Positions 52,952-61,752 of a stretch of 64,000 bases of DNA are shown here, piece by piece. The first letter of the stretch is position 1. Each line of letters begins with the position of its first letter. Origin of the DNA: DYQY01 sp964643725 (GTDB taxonomy: Bacteria > Margulisbacteria > Riflemargulisbacteria > GWF2-35-9 > DYQY01); the NCBI GenBank assembly GCA_964643725.1, contig CAZXTL010000001.1, positions 124,001 to 188,000 of the forward strand, read 5' to 3'. The position numbers were made by a program, and so were the translations under genes. Under the pieces are notes generated by a model. It was given only the letters and a program-made list of their open reading frames with translations, was not told where the DNA came from and ran no database searches.

Positions 52952-54901
52952 ATGTTTAATGTAATAACAAATTTCAAAATGCACTTTAAAGTAGTATCTT
53001 TGCCGATAAATCAAAAGAATATTGGAGAGGTAGCTCTTGCAGAGTATGTTGGTAAGCTTTGTGATTTTTTGCTTTCCAAATATTCGGATGCTCCATCTTT
53101 TGTTTGGAGTAATTTTGTAGATGTAGTCATAGAGTTGCCAAATTTGTTACAACAAGTTGAAGCAGAAACTGGTGCGCATACTTCAGAAAAAGTAAATAGT
53201 ATGGGTAAGTTGTGTTGGCTTATTGCTAATTATCATCCAAACAAGTTTGATGCTTTTAATAAAAGATTTTTTGGTTCGAATAAAGCCCCTATGTCAGATT
53301 ATATACCAAAAGTGAAAAGTAGCGTTGATACAGTGTATCTTCCTATTTCTGGACATACTAATCCTGATGTTGATTCTATAGTTTCAGTAATTATGATGTC
53401 ATATTTAATGTTTCAAACAGGGGATAAAAGATTAATGATAAAACCTTGTTATGAAGGTGTGTTGCAAGAAGAAGTCAGAGACTATGTGGATTCTGTTCTT
53501 GGTAGAAAGGGTTTCACTGAAGCTTTTTTTACTAACCTAAATGATAACCCATATGTTTGTGCAAAAAGAAAGATGATTACTTCAGCTCATTTGCCTGTAG
53601 TTACACCTGGAATGAATTATTTGGAAGCAACAAAAAATGTTCTTAAATATAAGCCTGGGCTAAGGGTTCTTATGCCTATAATTGATGCCGATGGTAAGTA
53701 TCTGGGATGTTTGAGACATGTAGAAAGAGAAGAGTTTCTTATGACAGAAATTGTTAAAGGGCGAGACCTGAAAGAGTTGACAGTAGCAGATGCTTTGGCA
53801 TGGAAGAATATCTATAAATCTACACGAGAGAAAGTTCCTGAAGATATTCAGTTTGAGTTAAATGTAGAGATGGATTCTGCTATGCAGATAACTCTTGAGA
53901 AAGTCTACGCTGTACCAGTTGTTAATGCAGATAATAAGTTTGCTGGAATTGTAACGCAAGCTGAATACTATAAAGAAAATATGGGGTTAATATTAGTGGA
54001 TACGCAAGAGCCTACTTCTAGTTTAAAAGGTATAGATTCGAAATTTATAGTTAAAAAAGACCATCATGAAGATAAGGGTGGGCTTTCGAGCGGTGTGAGT
54101 ATCGGTAGCAATAGCTCAACAGTGGCAATGATTTTGAAAGATTATTTGCAGTTTAGAAGGAATGTTAGTTTTCCAGCACAGCTCGCTAGGCTTGGACTTG
54201 GTGCGATGCTTATAGATTCAAACATGAAAGAAAGATTCATAGATCAGGATGATTATTTGTTTGATGAAGTTGCAGCATATTGTTTAGCTGTAGAGCAGGG
54301 TGTTAGTTATGGAAATAACTTTCATGAAAGTGCTAGGTATCAAAAAGATAAACAGGCAATACAGCTTGAAGAAGCAATCAGATATAGGTCTATTCAGGCA
54401 GATGTTTTCAGAAATAAGATGTTGCAAAACAGGAACGCACTTTATGATGCAGGTGATGTTAAGGATTATAAAGCGGAATATGGAATAGACGTTATGGCTT
54501 GGCAGTGGGAGTTAAATAAAGACTTACTAGCTATTCATCTTTCTAAAGCAAAAGATGTTCCTTTAGAATTAGCCGAAAAAACATTAGAGAAGAGAAGAAA
54601 CTTTGGAATACTTTTAGTTACACCAACAGATAGAGAAAATATGGGAAAACAAGCGGATAGTATGTTGGTGTTTGGTAAAACAAAGAAAGACTTACAGAAG
54701 CTTATGACTTATTGGAAACAAAACCTATTGGATTCTGTTACAGGAAATCGTATTTCTCAGCAAGATTTTGAATATACAATAACTGAGGTTAAAGATAGTA
54801 GAGGCATAATTGGATATTGCGCCAAAATAGACTTTTCAGATAACGTGAATTTTAATTCCAGAAAAAAGAGTGTATTGAAAACACTTTTGGTGTATTTTTA
54901 G
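52952..54901 (+). CDS. DHH-family phosphoesterase with a CBS pair, family II pyrophosphatase-like
   Basis: 649 residues, about twice a plain family II inorganic pyrophosphatase. Residues 1-120 are unfamiliar. GHTNPDVDSIV near 132 is the first metal motif. About 200-345 looks like an inserted CBS pair, the adenine-nucleotide sensor found in regulated pyrophosphatases. The DHH motif KKDHHEDKGG lies near 370 and MLIDSNMKER near 420. A C-terminal DHHA2-like part ends with QADSMLVFGKTKKDL near 570. Function: likely hydrolysis of pyrophosphate or a related phosphodiester, controlled by nucleotides. The unusual spacing and GGLSSGVSIGS insert leave the substrate uncertain. Start uncertain: there is no clear ribosome binding site before 52952, and a Met at 52979 is possible. 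Confidence 0.75.
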   Translation: MFNVITNFKMHFKVVSLPINQKNIGEVALAEYVGKLCDFLLSKYSDAPSFVWSNFVDVVIELPNLLQQVEAETGAHTSEKVNSMGKLCWLIANYHPNKFDAFNKRFFGSNKAPMSDYIPKVKSSVDTVYLPISGHTNPDVDSIVSVIMMSYLMFQTGDKRLMIKPCYEGVLQEEVRDYVDSVLGRKGFTEAFFTNLNDNPYVCAKRKMITSAHLPVVTPGMNYLEATKNVLKYKPGLRVLMPIIDADGKYLGCLRHVEREEFLMTEIVKGRDLKELTVADALAWKNIYKSTREKVPEDIQFELNVEMDSAMQITLEKVYAVPVVNADNKFAGIVTQAEYYKENMGLILVDTQEPTSSLKGIDSKFIVKKDHHEDKGGLSSGVSIGSNSSTVAMILKDYLQFRRNVSFPAQLARLGLGAMLIDSNMKERFIDQDDYLFDEVAAYCLAVEQGVSYGNNFHESARYQKDKQAIQLEEAIRYRSIQADVFRNKMLQNRNALYDAGDVKDYKAEYGIDVMAWQWELNKDLLAIHLSKAKDVPLELAEKTLEKRRNFGILLVTPTDRENMGKQADSMLVFGKTKKDLQKLMTYWKQNLLDSVTGNRISQQDFEYTITEVKDSRGIIGYCAKIDFSDNVNFNSRKKSVLKTLLVYF

Positions 54902-55530
54902 TGTAAAATTATTGCGCTGGTGCTTTGCTCTGGATACATCATATAGCTTTCAGTTAAAGCAACATCCTTAGATTCATTTAGTTCAAGAAGTGTAAAAAGA
55001 TCTTTTTGCATGCTCATATCAGGGCATAGCGAATATCCAAACGAATATCTTTCTGGTGGTACTCTGCTGCCAAGTTCATTTCTCATGGTGTTGTGATTAT
55101 ATTGGGCCAAAGCTTCTGCCATCCAAGTAGTAAAACCATGGAAGTAAAAAGCGTTTGAGTAGTTACCTTCCTTTTCAAATTCTTCATATTTGGTTAGTGC
55201 TTCTTTGCCTAAAGTAACTACTTGAAGAACAATTTTGTTTCCTGCTGAAGAAGCAACATTTTTGTTGTCTATTGTTGGGAATTTCCAAGTAATACCGTGG
55301 TTAGGAAAGGAGATAGAAGTATCTGTTTTAGTAATATGAAAAGTATCATAGAAAACAATGCCTTTTACGTTTGAATTTATTACTAGTTCTTTTATTTGAG
55401 AAAATGCCTTTTCTAATTCAAGAATTGTTTCCGGATTATTGTTTTTTAATCCCCAAGAAGTTTTAAAAAGTACTTGTTTGTTGATAAAGGGAATGAATTT
55501 ATCAGGATCAATTATTTTTTTTTGAACCAT
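54898..55530 (-). CDS. Methionine synthase reactivation domain as a separate protein
   Basis: 210 residues. It resembles the C-terminal S-adenosylmethionine-binding activation domain of MetH: the HGFTTWMAEALAQY helix near 131 and RNELG, then the conserved FGYSLCPDMS near 167 and VALTESYMMYPEQSTS near 189. In the full enzyme this domain reactivates oxidised cobalamin. Here it follows metH with a 23-base overlap, a split also known in Thermotoga. The last 3 bases overlap the facing DHH gene. Confidence 0.9.
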   Translation of the reverse strand: MVQKKIIDPDKFIPFINKQVLFKTSWGLKNNNPETILELEKAFSQIKELVINSNVKGIVFYDTFHITKTDTSISFPNHGITWKFPTIDNKNVASSAGNKIVLQVVTLGKEALTKYEEFEKEGNYSNAFYFHGFTTWMAEALAQYNHNTMRNELGSRVPPERYSFGYSLCPDMSMQKDLFTLLELNESKDVALTESYMMYPEQSTSAIILH

Positions 55531-58087
55531 TTATTAAATCCTCTAATATTTTTAATCCACTGAAGGCATCCTTGGAGTAGAATACTCCTCCTTTGTATGG
55601 TTTTCCATTCACTTTAGAAATAGTATTCGCAAAGTTTTCGTTGATGGCGGCTCCGCCTATAATAACAGGAATATTTTTTCCTAAAGCATGAAGTTTCTCA
55701 ACAATAAGTTGCATTTGTTTAGAGGTTGTAACAAGCAAGGCAGAAAGGGTGATAGCGTCTGCATTTTCTTTGAGTGCAGTTTCGATAATTTTATCAGCTG
55801 GGACTTGTTTGCCGAGGTCGATAACTTTATAACCGTTATTTTCTGTGATAGTTTTCACAAGGTTCTTGCCAATATCATGAACGTCTCCATAAACAGTAGC
55901 AAGTACGATAGTTCCTTTGGATAAGTTACTGTTTTTGTCTAAATATTGTTCAAGATGGATGATGGAGCGCTTCATTATTTCTGCTGACTCCAGAACAAAC
56001 GGTAGAATAATCTCTCCTTTTTCCATTTTACCACCGACTATTTTCATGGCAGGAAGAAGTACTGTATTAATTATTTCTTCTGTTTTCATTGTTTGCCTTA
56101 GTTTTTCAAGTAGTTCAACTATATTTTCTTTATCTCTTGTTACTATTTTTTGTTGAATGAGTTTATCTAAAGATATATTTTCATTTGATATTTTTTTATC
56201 TGTTTTTTGTATAGCATTGTCTGGTTTATTATTTTGAAAATATTCAATAAACTCTGTTAGTGCATTTGGTTTTGTATTAAGGATTAGATTTTCGGCAAGA
56301 GCTACTTCTGTTTTATTTAATGTTGAAAGTGGGTGGAAATGTTCAGCATTGAAGATTGCCATATCAAGGCCATACTCAACAGCTTTATGTAGGTAAACAA
56401 GATTTAGTACTTTTCTAGATTGAGGAGTAAGGCCAAATGATACGTTGCTTACACCTAGAACAGTTTTTACCCCAGGGAGTTCTTGTTTGAGTAGTTTAAT
56501 TGCGTTAAAAGTTTCTATTGCTGAGTCTCTCCATTCTTCTTCCCCAGTAGCAAGTGTAAATGTAAGCGTGTCAAAAATAAGTTGTTCAGGTTTGAGGTTA
56601 TAGTCTGTTACTGCTATTTTATATATTTTTTTAGCAATAATAATTTTTTCAGCAACTGTTTTAGCCATTCCCTGTTCATCAATACAAAGTGCAATAGTGC
56701 TTAGTCCAAAATTTTTAACAATTGGTAATATTTGATGTATTTTTTCGCTTTCTAGATTAATGGAGTTTATTAACGGTTTTCCCGCATATGCTTTTACCGC
56801 AGATTCAAGGACATTAGCTTCTGTGGAATCAAAACAGAGTGGTAACATGGTTGCATAGGCTGTTTTTTTAGCAAAGTGAGCAAGTTGAGCTTCTTCGTCA
56901 CTTCTTTCTGTCATTGCAAAGCAACAATCAATAAGGTCTGCCCCTTGTTGTTCTTGGGATTTAGTAAGGTCAATCAGTTCGTCATATTTATCTTGTAGCA
57001 TTAAGTCTTTGGCTTTTCGAGATCCTTGTGAATTTATTCTTTCACCAATAATTTGTGGAGCATCTTTTTCTTTTGGTAAAGATATCGGACTACAGAAACT
57101 AGGTAAATGGTTTAGGGCTTGGGGCTTAAGGCTTAGGGTATTTTGGATTTTGTCATTTGTCATTTGGATTTTAGCACGTAGTGCTTTGATATGTTCTGGT
57201 GTTGTGCCACAGCAACCACCAACAACGCTTATTCTATATTTTTTTAAGTAATCACCAATAACATCTCCAAATAGTTCAGGTGTCATTTTATAATGAGCTG
57301 CTCCATCAATATTTTCAGGCATTCCTGCATTGGGAATTATGGAAATGGGAAGCGGAGAATGATCACTAAGTAACTTGATAGTATTTTCCATTTCTGTTGG
57401 TCCAGTTGAGCAGTTAATACCAAAAACATCTACGCCCATATCTTTAATAATGGTAAGTGCAGTTAGTATGTGCGTGCCAAAGAGCATGTTGCTATGTTGG
57501 TCAACAGTAACTTGAACTTGTAAGGCTATTTCTTTGCATGAGGAGTTGATAGCTTTTCTGGCTCCTACAATGCCAGCTTTTACTTCCAAGATGTCATGTT
57601 GTGTCTCTAGCAATAAAAGGTCAGCCCCGCCATCTATAAGTGCCTTTGCTTGTTCTTCAAAGACGGAAGCTAACTCGTCGAAACTAATGTTTCCTAAGCT
57701 TGGGTCTGTGGAGGAAGGCAGAAAACCTGTTGGTCCCATTGAACCCATCACGAATCTGTCTTTTAAGTTAAGTGAGTTTATTGCTTTTTTTGCGTTTTGA
57801 GCTGCAGCAAAGTTAAGGTCATATACTTTTTTTTCAAGGCCATATTCTTTAAGCTTTATTCTGTTCCCACCAAAACTGTTAGTATCCATTACTTCGGCGC
57901 CTGCTAGCAAGTATTGTTTATGGATATCTTGGATGATGTCTGGTCTAGTAATGTTAAGGTATTCAAAAGCTCCCTCAAATCCTTGGAAATCTTCAGGGGT
58001 TATTTTGTGCTTTTGAAGCATTGTTCCAAACCCTCCATCTTGGAAGATTAGTTGCCCTTCTTTAATAAGTTTTAGGTATTTACTCAT
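55508..58087 (-). CDS. metH: Cobalamin-dependent methionine synthase MetH, lacking the activation domain
   Basis: 859 residues; it methylates homocysteine with methyltetrahydrofolate. The homocysteine domain at 1-305 has FQDGGFGTMLQ, and its zinc Cys are in GINCST near 225 and GGCCGTT near 290. The folate domain at about 335-610 starts at IGERINSQGS. The cobalamin cap and binding domains at about 640-859 hold the base-off His in DVHDIGKN near 746. The activation domain is in the next gene. A linker near 305-330 is encoded by short heptamer repeats (57114-57172). No cobalamin riboswitch could be seen in the 113 bases upstream. Confidence 0.93.
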   Translation of the reverse strand: MSKYLKLIKEGQLIFQDGGFGTMLQKHKITPEDFQGFEGAFEYLNITRPDIIQDIHKQYLLAGAEVMDTNSFGGNRIKLKEYGLEKKVYDLNFAAAQNAKKAINSLNLKDRFVMGSMGPTGFLPSSTDPSLGNISFDELASVFEEQAKALIDGGADLLLLETQHDILEVKAGIVGARKAINSSCKEIALQVQVTVDQHSNMLFGTHILTALTIIKDMGVDVFGINCSTGPTEMENTIKLLSDHSPLPISIIPNAGMPENIDGAAHYKMTPELFGDVIGDYLKKYRISVVGGCCGTTPEHIKALRAKIQMTNDKIQNTLSLKPQALNHLPSFCSPISLPKEKDAPQIIGERINSQGSRKAKDLMLQDKYDELIDLTKSQEQQGADLIDCCFAMTERSDEEAQLAHFAKKTAYATMLPLCFDSTEANVLESAVKAYAGKPLINSINLESEKIHQILPIVKNFGLSTIALCIDEQGMAKTVAEKIIIAKKIYKIAVTDYNLKPEQLIFDTLTFTLATGEEEWRDSAIETFNAIKLLKQELPGVKTVLGVSNVSFGLTPQSRKVLNLVYLHKAVEYGLDMAIFNAEHFHPLSTLNKTEVALAENLILNTKPNALTEFIEYFQNNKPDNAIQKTDKKISNENISLDKLIQQKIVTRDKENIVELLEKLRQTMKTEEIINTVLLPAMKIVGGKMEKGEIILPFVLESAEIMKRSIIHLEQYLDKNSNLSKGTIVLATVYGDVHDIGKNLVKTITENNGYKVIDLGKQVPADKIIETALKENADAITLSALLVTTSKQMQLIVEKLHALGKNIPVIIGGAAINENFANTISKVNGKPYKGGVFYSKDAFSGLKILEDLINGSKKNN
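57114..57172. repeat. Heptamer tandem arrays inside metH
   Basis: AGGGCTT, GGGGCTT, AAGGCTT (57114-57134) and TTTGGAT, TTTGTCA, TTTGTCA, TTTGGAT (57142-57169), all in 7-base steps. They are read in frame as the linker between the homocysteine and folate domains of MetH. Confidence 0.75.
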
Positions 58088-58103
58088 AGCATAAGTATAA
58101 GGG

Positions 58104-58133
58104 AAAAGGTGAAAAGTAAAAAGGTGAAAAGCA
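58104..58133. repeat. Two tandem 15-mers AAAAGGTGAAAAG(TA/CA)
   Basis: AAAAGGTGAAAAG at 58104-58116 and 58119-58131, in the gap between metH and the second motA. A partly complementary CTCTTTACCTTTTG follows at about 58140, so the array can fold. Confidence 0.65.
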
Positions 58134-58200
58134 TGCCCAGCTCTTTACCTTTTGCCTTCTATGTTATATCTTGGAAAAAGAATAGTTTAGGGGGATTAAG

Positions 58201-58980
58201 ATGGAAATAAATATACTAATTGCAGCTTCTATAATTTTTGTCGTTATTTTTGTTGGGATGAGCGATATATTAGTTAATCCACAAGCATATATTGATGCTC
58301 CTTCTTTTTTGATTGTAGTTGGTCTTTGTTTTGCCTCTCTTTTAATAAGTTCTTCTTTTGCTAAATTCAAGATTTTTTTAAAAACAGGGAAAATGGTTAT
58401 TATGCCTAAGAAGCAGATGACTCCTCAGGATGCGATAGATGAATTAGTTAGACTTGCTAAGGTTTGTAAATCGCAAGGAAGGGTGGCTCTTAATAAAGAA
58501 GTGGAAACAATCAAACAACCTTTTCTTAAGTTCGGAGTACAGCTATTAACAGAAAAAACAGGACATGCTTTTATTAAAGCTACTTTGGATAATGATATTG
58601 AGGAAATGGAAAACAGACACGGGAGTATTCATTCCATGTATGGGAATATGGCTAGCTTTGGTCCTGTTTATGGTATGGTTGGTACAATTGTAGGGTTAAT
58701 ACAGTTACTTAAAGGATTGTCAGATGCTTCAAAAATTGGTCCTGCGATGGCTGTTGCGCTTATTACTACTTTATATGGTGGAATAATTTCTGGTGTTATT
58801 TTTATACCGGCTAAAGAGAAATTAAAAGAAATGTCAGAAAAAGAAGCATATTTGAAAAGATTAATAACTCAAGGGATTCTAATGATAGAAAAAGAAGAAA
58901 TTCCTTCTAAGGTAGAGAAGTTTTTGAAGAGTTTTCTTCAGGATAATGACAAGAATGTTGTTAAAAAAGTTAAGAAGTAG
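58201..58980 (+). CDS. motA: MotA/TolQ-type stator protein MotA (copy 2)
   Basis: 259 residues; four membrane segments (about 5-22, 35-52, 150-172, 183-203). The MotA core GPVYGMVGTIVGLIQLL near 151 and GPAMAVALITTLYGGIISGVIF near 180 is present. It differs widely from copy 1, and the C-terminal tail is longer and basic. It is first of an operon with motB, two CheY-like genes and an exported TPR protein. It may drive the same motor with another ion or load range, or power a different machine. Confidence 0.92.
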   Translation: MEINILIAASIIFVVIFVGMSDILVNPQAYIDAPSFLIVVGLCFASLLISSSFAKFKIFLKTGKMVIMPKKQMTPQDAIDELVRLAKVCKSQGRVALNKEVETIKQPFLKFGVQLLTEKTGHAFIKATLDNDIEEMENRHGSIHSMYGNMASFGPVYGMVGTIVGLIQLLKGLSDASKIGPAMAVALITTLYGGIISGVIFIPAKEKLKEMSEKEAYLKRLITQGILMIEKEEIPSKVEKFLKSFLQDNDKNVVKKVKK

Positions 58981-58988
58981 GAAATAAG

Positions 58989-59831
58989 ATGGCAAAGAAA
59001 GTAAGGGCAGAAGCTATGAATATCGCTGATGCAATTATGGGTGACCTTATGTGTCAGATGCTTACCTTTTTCATTTTACTATATACAATTGCAGCATTAA
59101 ATCTTTCGAAGACCCCTGAAGCAGGGGATAGCGATAGCGTCACAGAACAAATAAAAAAAGGGTTTAGACAGAGACTAAACATGACTCAAGAAAAGACTCC
59201 TGTTAGAGAAGATCCTATTATTCAAGTAACGGAGGCTAAGGCAGAAGAATTGGAAGTGGAACAAAAGTCGCAACTAATAACAAAAATAAAAAAAATTGTT
59301 GAGAAAGAGACTTTGAAAAAATATATAGAGGTTGTGGTTGAGGAACAGAAGATTCGTCTGATTTTTAATCAGCCAGTATTATTTAATTCTGGATATGCGT
59401 ATTTAAAGCCTGGCGCAAATATGTATCTTGACCCTGTTATCAAAGAGATTCTTGGGACTATAGAAAACGATATAATTATTGAGGGCCATACTGATAATTT
59501 GCCTATTAAAAATGATATGTATAAGGATAATTGGCAGTTATCTTTTGATAGAGCCTATACTGTTCTTAAGTATATGGTTGATTTCCATAAAATAGATCCT
59601 AATAGGGTTTCAGCAATCGGATATGGAGAATTTAGGGCAAGGGTAGATAATGACACACCAGAAAATCTAGCGATAAATCGAAGAATAGAGGTAAATATCT
59701 TGCTTCAGACTAAAATAATGGATTCTGAAAATAAATCTTCGAAAGTAGAGCATACGCCTATTCCAATGGATGCGCAAAAAAGTATGCCTGTTGCAATACC
59801 TAAAGATGTAAAAGTTGTTATTCCAATATAA
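58989..59831 (+). CDS. motB: MotB-type stator protein (copy 2)
   Basis: 280 residues. The membrane helix at about 18-38 (GDLMCQMLTFFILLYTIA) keeps the Asp of the MotB DLM motif. A charged, possibly coiled periplasmic linker follows at 45-115, then an OmpA-like domain at about 120-240 (IEGHTDNLPI, NWQLSFDRA, NRRIEVNI). The C-terminal ~40 residues are Pro/Lys-rich and lack homology to the usual tail. 8 bases after motA copy 2. The N-terminal head is short and basic, unlike copy 1. Confidence 0.92.
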   Translation: MAKKVRAEAMNIADAIMGDLMCQMLTFFILLYTIAALNLSKTPEAGDSDSVTEQIKKGFRQRLNMTQEKTPVREDPIIQVTEAKAEELEVEQKSQLITKIKKIVEKETLKKYIEVVVEEQKIRLIFNQPVLFNSGYAYLKPGANMYLDPVIKEILGTIENDIIIEGHTDNLPIKNDMYKDNWQLSFDRAYTVLKYMVDFHKIDPNRVSAIGYGEFRARVDNDTPENLAINRRIEVNILLQTKIMDSENKSSKVEHTPIPMDAQKSMPVAIPKDVKVVIPI

Positions 59832-59887
59832 AGTTGATTTAGAACTTTAAATATGTTTAAATTATTGTAAATGAGAGGGTCCGATTA

Positions 59888-60247
59888 ATGAGGAAAATAC
59901 TAATTATTGATGATGCCGCTTTTTATAGGCTTCAAACAAAGACATTACTTGAAAGACAGGGATTTAAGGTCTTAGAAGCAGATAATGGCGAAACAGGTTT
60001 AGAAATATTCAGAGAAGAGAAGCCTGATTTAGTTATCCTTGATAATATTCTTCCTGGGATTCAAGGTATAGGCGTTTTGAAAATAATTAGAGAACATACT
60101 CCAGATGCTAAAGTAATTGTTGTTTCAAGCGCTGCAAATGAAGCAATGATTGAGCGGATTGAGGAATTACATGCAGATGCATTTATTAAAAAACCACATG
60201 AAGATATTGTTTTTTTAGATAATGTGTTTAGGGTGTTAGAAGAATGA
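59888..60247 (+). CDS. CheY-like single-domain response regulator
   Basis: 119 residues, one receiver domain. Acidic pair DDA at 8-10, phospho-acceptor Asp52 in LVILDNILPG, Ser at 80-81, Lys101 in FIKKPHED. The Asp is followed by Asn and then ILPG in place of the usual V.MP. It has no output domain, so it must act on a partner, for example a stator or switch. GAGAGGG precedes the start. It overlaps the next receiver by 4 bases. Confidence 0.93.
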   Translation: MRKILIIDDAAFYRLQTKTLLERQGFKVLEADNGETGLEIFREEKPDLVILDNILPGIQGIGVLKIIREHTPDAKVIVVSSAANEAMIERIEELHADAFIKKPHEDIVFLDNVFRVLEE

Positions 60248-60603
60248 CAAAGATTTTAGTAGTTGATGATGCTGCATTTATTAGAATGAGGGTAGAAAAG
60301 TTCTTGCAAAGACAAGGATTTGAAGTTTTTTTGGCAGAAGACGGTACATCAGGTTTAGAATCTTTTAAAAAAGAAAAACCAGATATCATTTTTTTAGATG
60401 TAACTATGCCAGACATTTCAGGGATGGAAGTTCTTAAGCAAATAAAGGAAATTGATAAGGATGCAAAAGTAGTTATGTTGACCAACATAGACCAGCAAGA
60501 AACTATAATGGAGGCTGTTAAGCTCGGAGCCAAAGGTTTTATGAAAAAACCTTTTGAGGAAGAAAAACTTTTAGACAAGATAAATAAACTTCTAAAAACT
60601 TAA
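60244..60603 (+). CDS. CheY-like single-domain response regulator
   Basis: 119 residues. DDA at 8-10, Asp52 in FLDVTMPD, Thr80, Lys101 in FMKKPF: all the switch residues are present and the loop is more canonical than in the previous gene. The two share about half of their residues and probably arose by tandem duplication. The start codon overlaps the previous stop (ATGA). No histidine kinase or CheA is near. Confidence 0.94.
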   Translation: MTKILVVDDAAFIRMRVEKFLQRQGFEVFLAEDGTSGLESFKKEKPDIIFLDVTMPDISGMEVLKQIKEIDKDAKVVMLTNIDQQETIMEAVKLGAKGFMKKPFEEEKLLDKINKLLKT

Positions 60604-60652
60604 TCTAGGCTTATTGCGGTTCCCCCTTTTTAAGAATAATATTAACAATTGT

Positions 60653-61618
60653 ATGAGAGTAACTTCCTTTATATATTTTTTCTTATTTATCGCATCTTTT
60701 TTATTCTCTTTGGAGTTAGTAGACGTTACACGTAACCACCAGTATCATGATCAGGTGTATTATTTAGCTGAGAGCCAATTTGTTCCAGCATTTATTGATA
60801 GCACCTTTCAATTAGATTCTGAACTTACTGTATATCAGGTAGCCTTGAGTTTATTATTTGTCAGCGGTATAAGTTTAAATTTTAATAAAGTTGAGCCATA
60901 TGTTCCGGAATTTGCAAAATCATCGGTTGAGTATCCGTATATGCAGTATATTTACGAAAAAGAGATTATGAAGGTTGGAATTGATGGTTTTGCCACTTGT
61001 AGTGTTTCTGAAGCATTAAACATGTTTTCGAAGGTATATAAAGATGGCAAGTTTTCTTTAGATAAAAAAACTGGCACTGATTCGTTTAAAAGAGCTGACT
61101 TCCTTGTGCTTATGACTAAAATCGATGCATTTAACAAATCTGTTAGCAGATATCGAATTGATAAACGTAAAAGAGAAGATGAGTATGTGGGGTCTGCTGT
61201 GAGTGAGTATATTTTAGGTTATGCAAGTGCGCTTGATCGGATAGAATTAAGCAAATATAGTACCGGGAATAAAGACTTTTATAATATGTTTTGGCGATTT
61301 GCTTCAGAGAAAGATAAGAAATATCAGAAGTTTAGTGAGGACCTTTCCTTAGAGGATTTAGATCTCTTAGATAAAAGGTTAAATCAAGCTTTGCTTAATT
61401 TTTATAATTATAAATATTGGCTTGTTATACAGCAATGTAATATTGTTCTTAAAGAGGAACCAAAAAATATTGGGGCATTGAAGTTGAAAGGATCAACATA
61501 CTATATGTTGAGGGATTTCGAAAAGGCTAGAAAATATTGGGAAAAAGTCCTTTATTACCAACCTAATAATAAAGAGATTGAGTATTTTTTAAAGGTATTA
61601 CCTAAGGTAGCTGTTTGA
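60653..61618 (+). CDS. Exported SLH-like/TPR protein
   Basis: 321 residues from the ATG at 60653; an in-frame TTG at 60614 is less likely as the ATG gives a standard signal peptide (MRVTSFIYFFLFIASFLFS). The middle (about 35-140) has a repeat pattern recalling S-layer homology modules: VYQVALSLLF, YPYMQYIYEKEIM, RADFLVLMTKI. The last ~80 residues are a tetratricopeptide unit (ALLNFYNYKYWL, then GSTYYMLRDFEKARKYWEKVL). It probably sits in the periplasm next to the peptidoglycan. Last gene of the motA2 operon, followed by a terminator. Confidence 0.75.
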   Translation: MRVTSFIYFFLFIASFLFSLELVDVTRNHQYHDQVYYLAESQFVPAFIDSTFQLDSELTVYQVALSLLFVSGISLNFNKVEPYVPEFAKSSVEYPYMQYIYEKEIMKVGIDGFATCSVSEALNMFSKVYKDGKFSLDKKTGTDSFKRADFLVLMTKIDAFNKSVSRYRIDKRKREDEYVGSAVSEYILGYASALDRIELSKYSTGNKDFYNMFWRFASEKDKKYQKFSEDLSLEDLDLLDKRLNQALLNFYNYKYWLVIQQCNIVLKEEPKNIGALKLKGSTYYMLRDFEKARKYWEKVLYYQPNNKEIEYFLKVLPKVAV

Positions 61619-61632
61619 TGATGTTTTAGGGT

Positions 61633-61658
61633 ACACTATATGTAGTGTTTTTTCTTTT
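61633..61658 (+). terminator. Intrinsic terminator of the motA2 operon
   Basis: ACACTA, loop TATG, TAGTGT, then TTTTTTCTTTT, 15 bases after the stop of the exported TPR gene. Confidence 0.8.
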
Positions 61659-61697
61659 ATTTCTGACCATAAATTCGGGAAAAATTTGCAGTCTTGA

Positions 61698-61727
61698 TTG
61701 ACACCATATGTGTTTATATAATAATAT
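61698..61727 (+). promoter_or_regulatory. Sigma70-like promoter of the right-hand coiled-coil gene
   Basis: A perfect TTGACA (61698-61703), 18-base spacer, TAATAT (61722-61727), followed by GGGGGAAGAGGG and the ATG at 61753. Confidence 0.7.
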
Positions 61728-61752
61728 TACATACACGGGGGAAGAGGGAATA

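Noticed and set aside
58088..58200. Cobalamin or SAM riboswitch upstream of metH
   Set aside because: Only 113 bases separate metH from motA2, and no B12-box or SAM-type core is visible.
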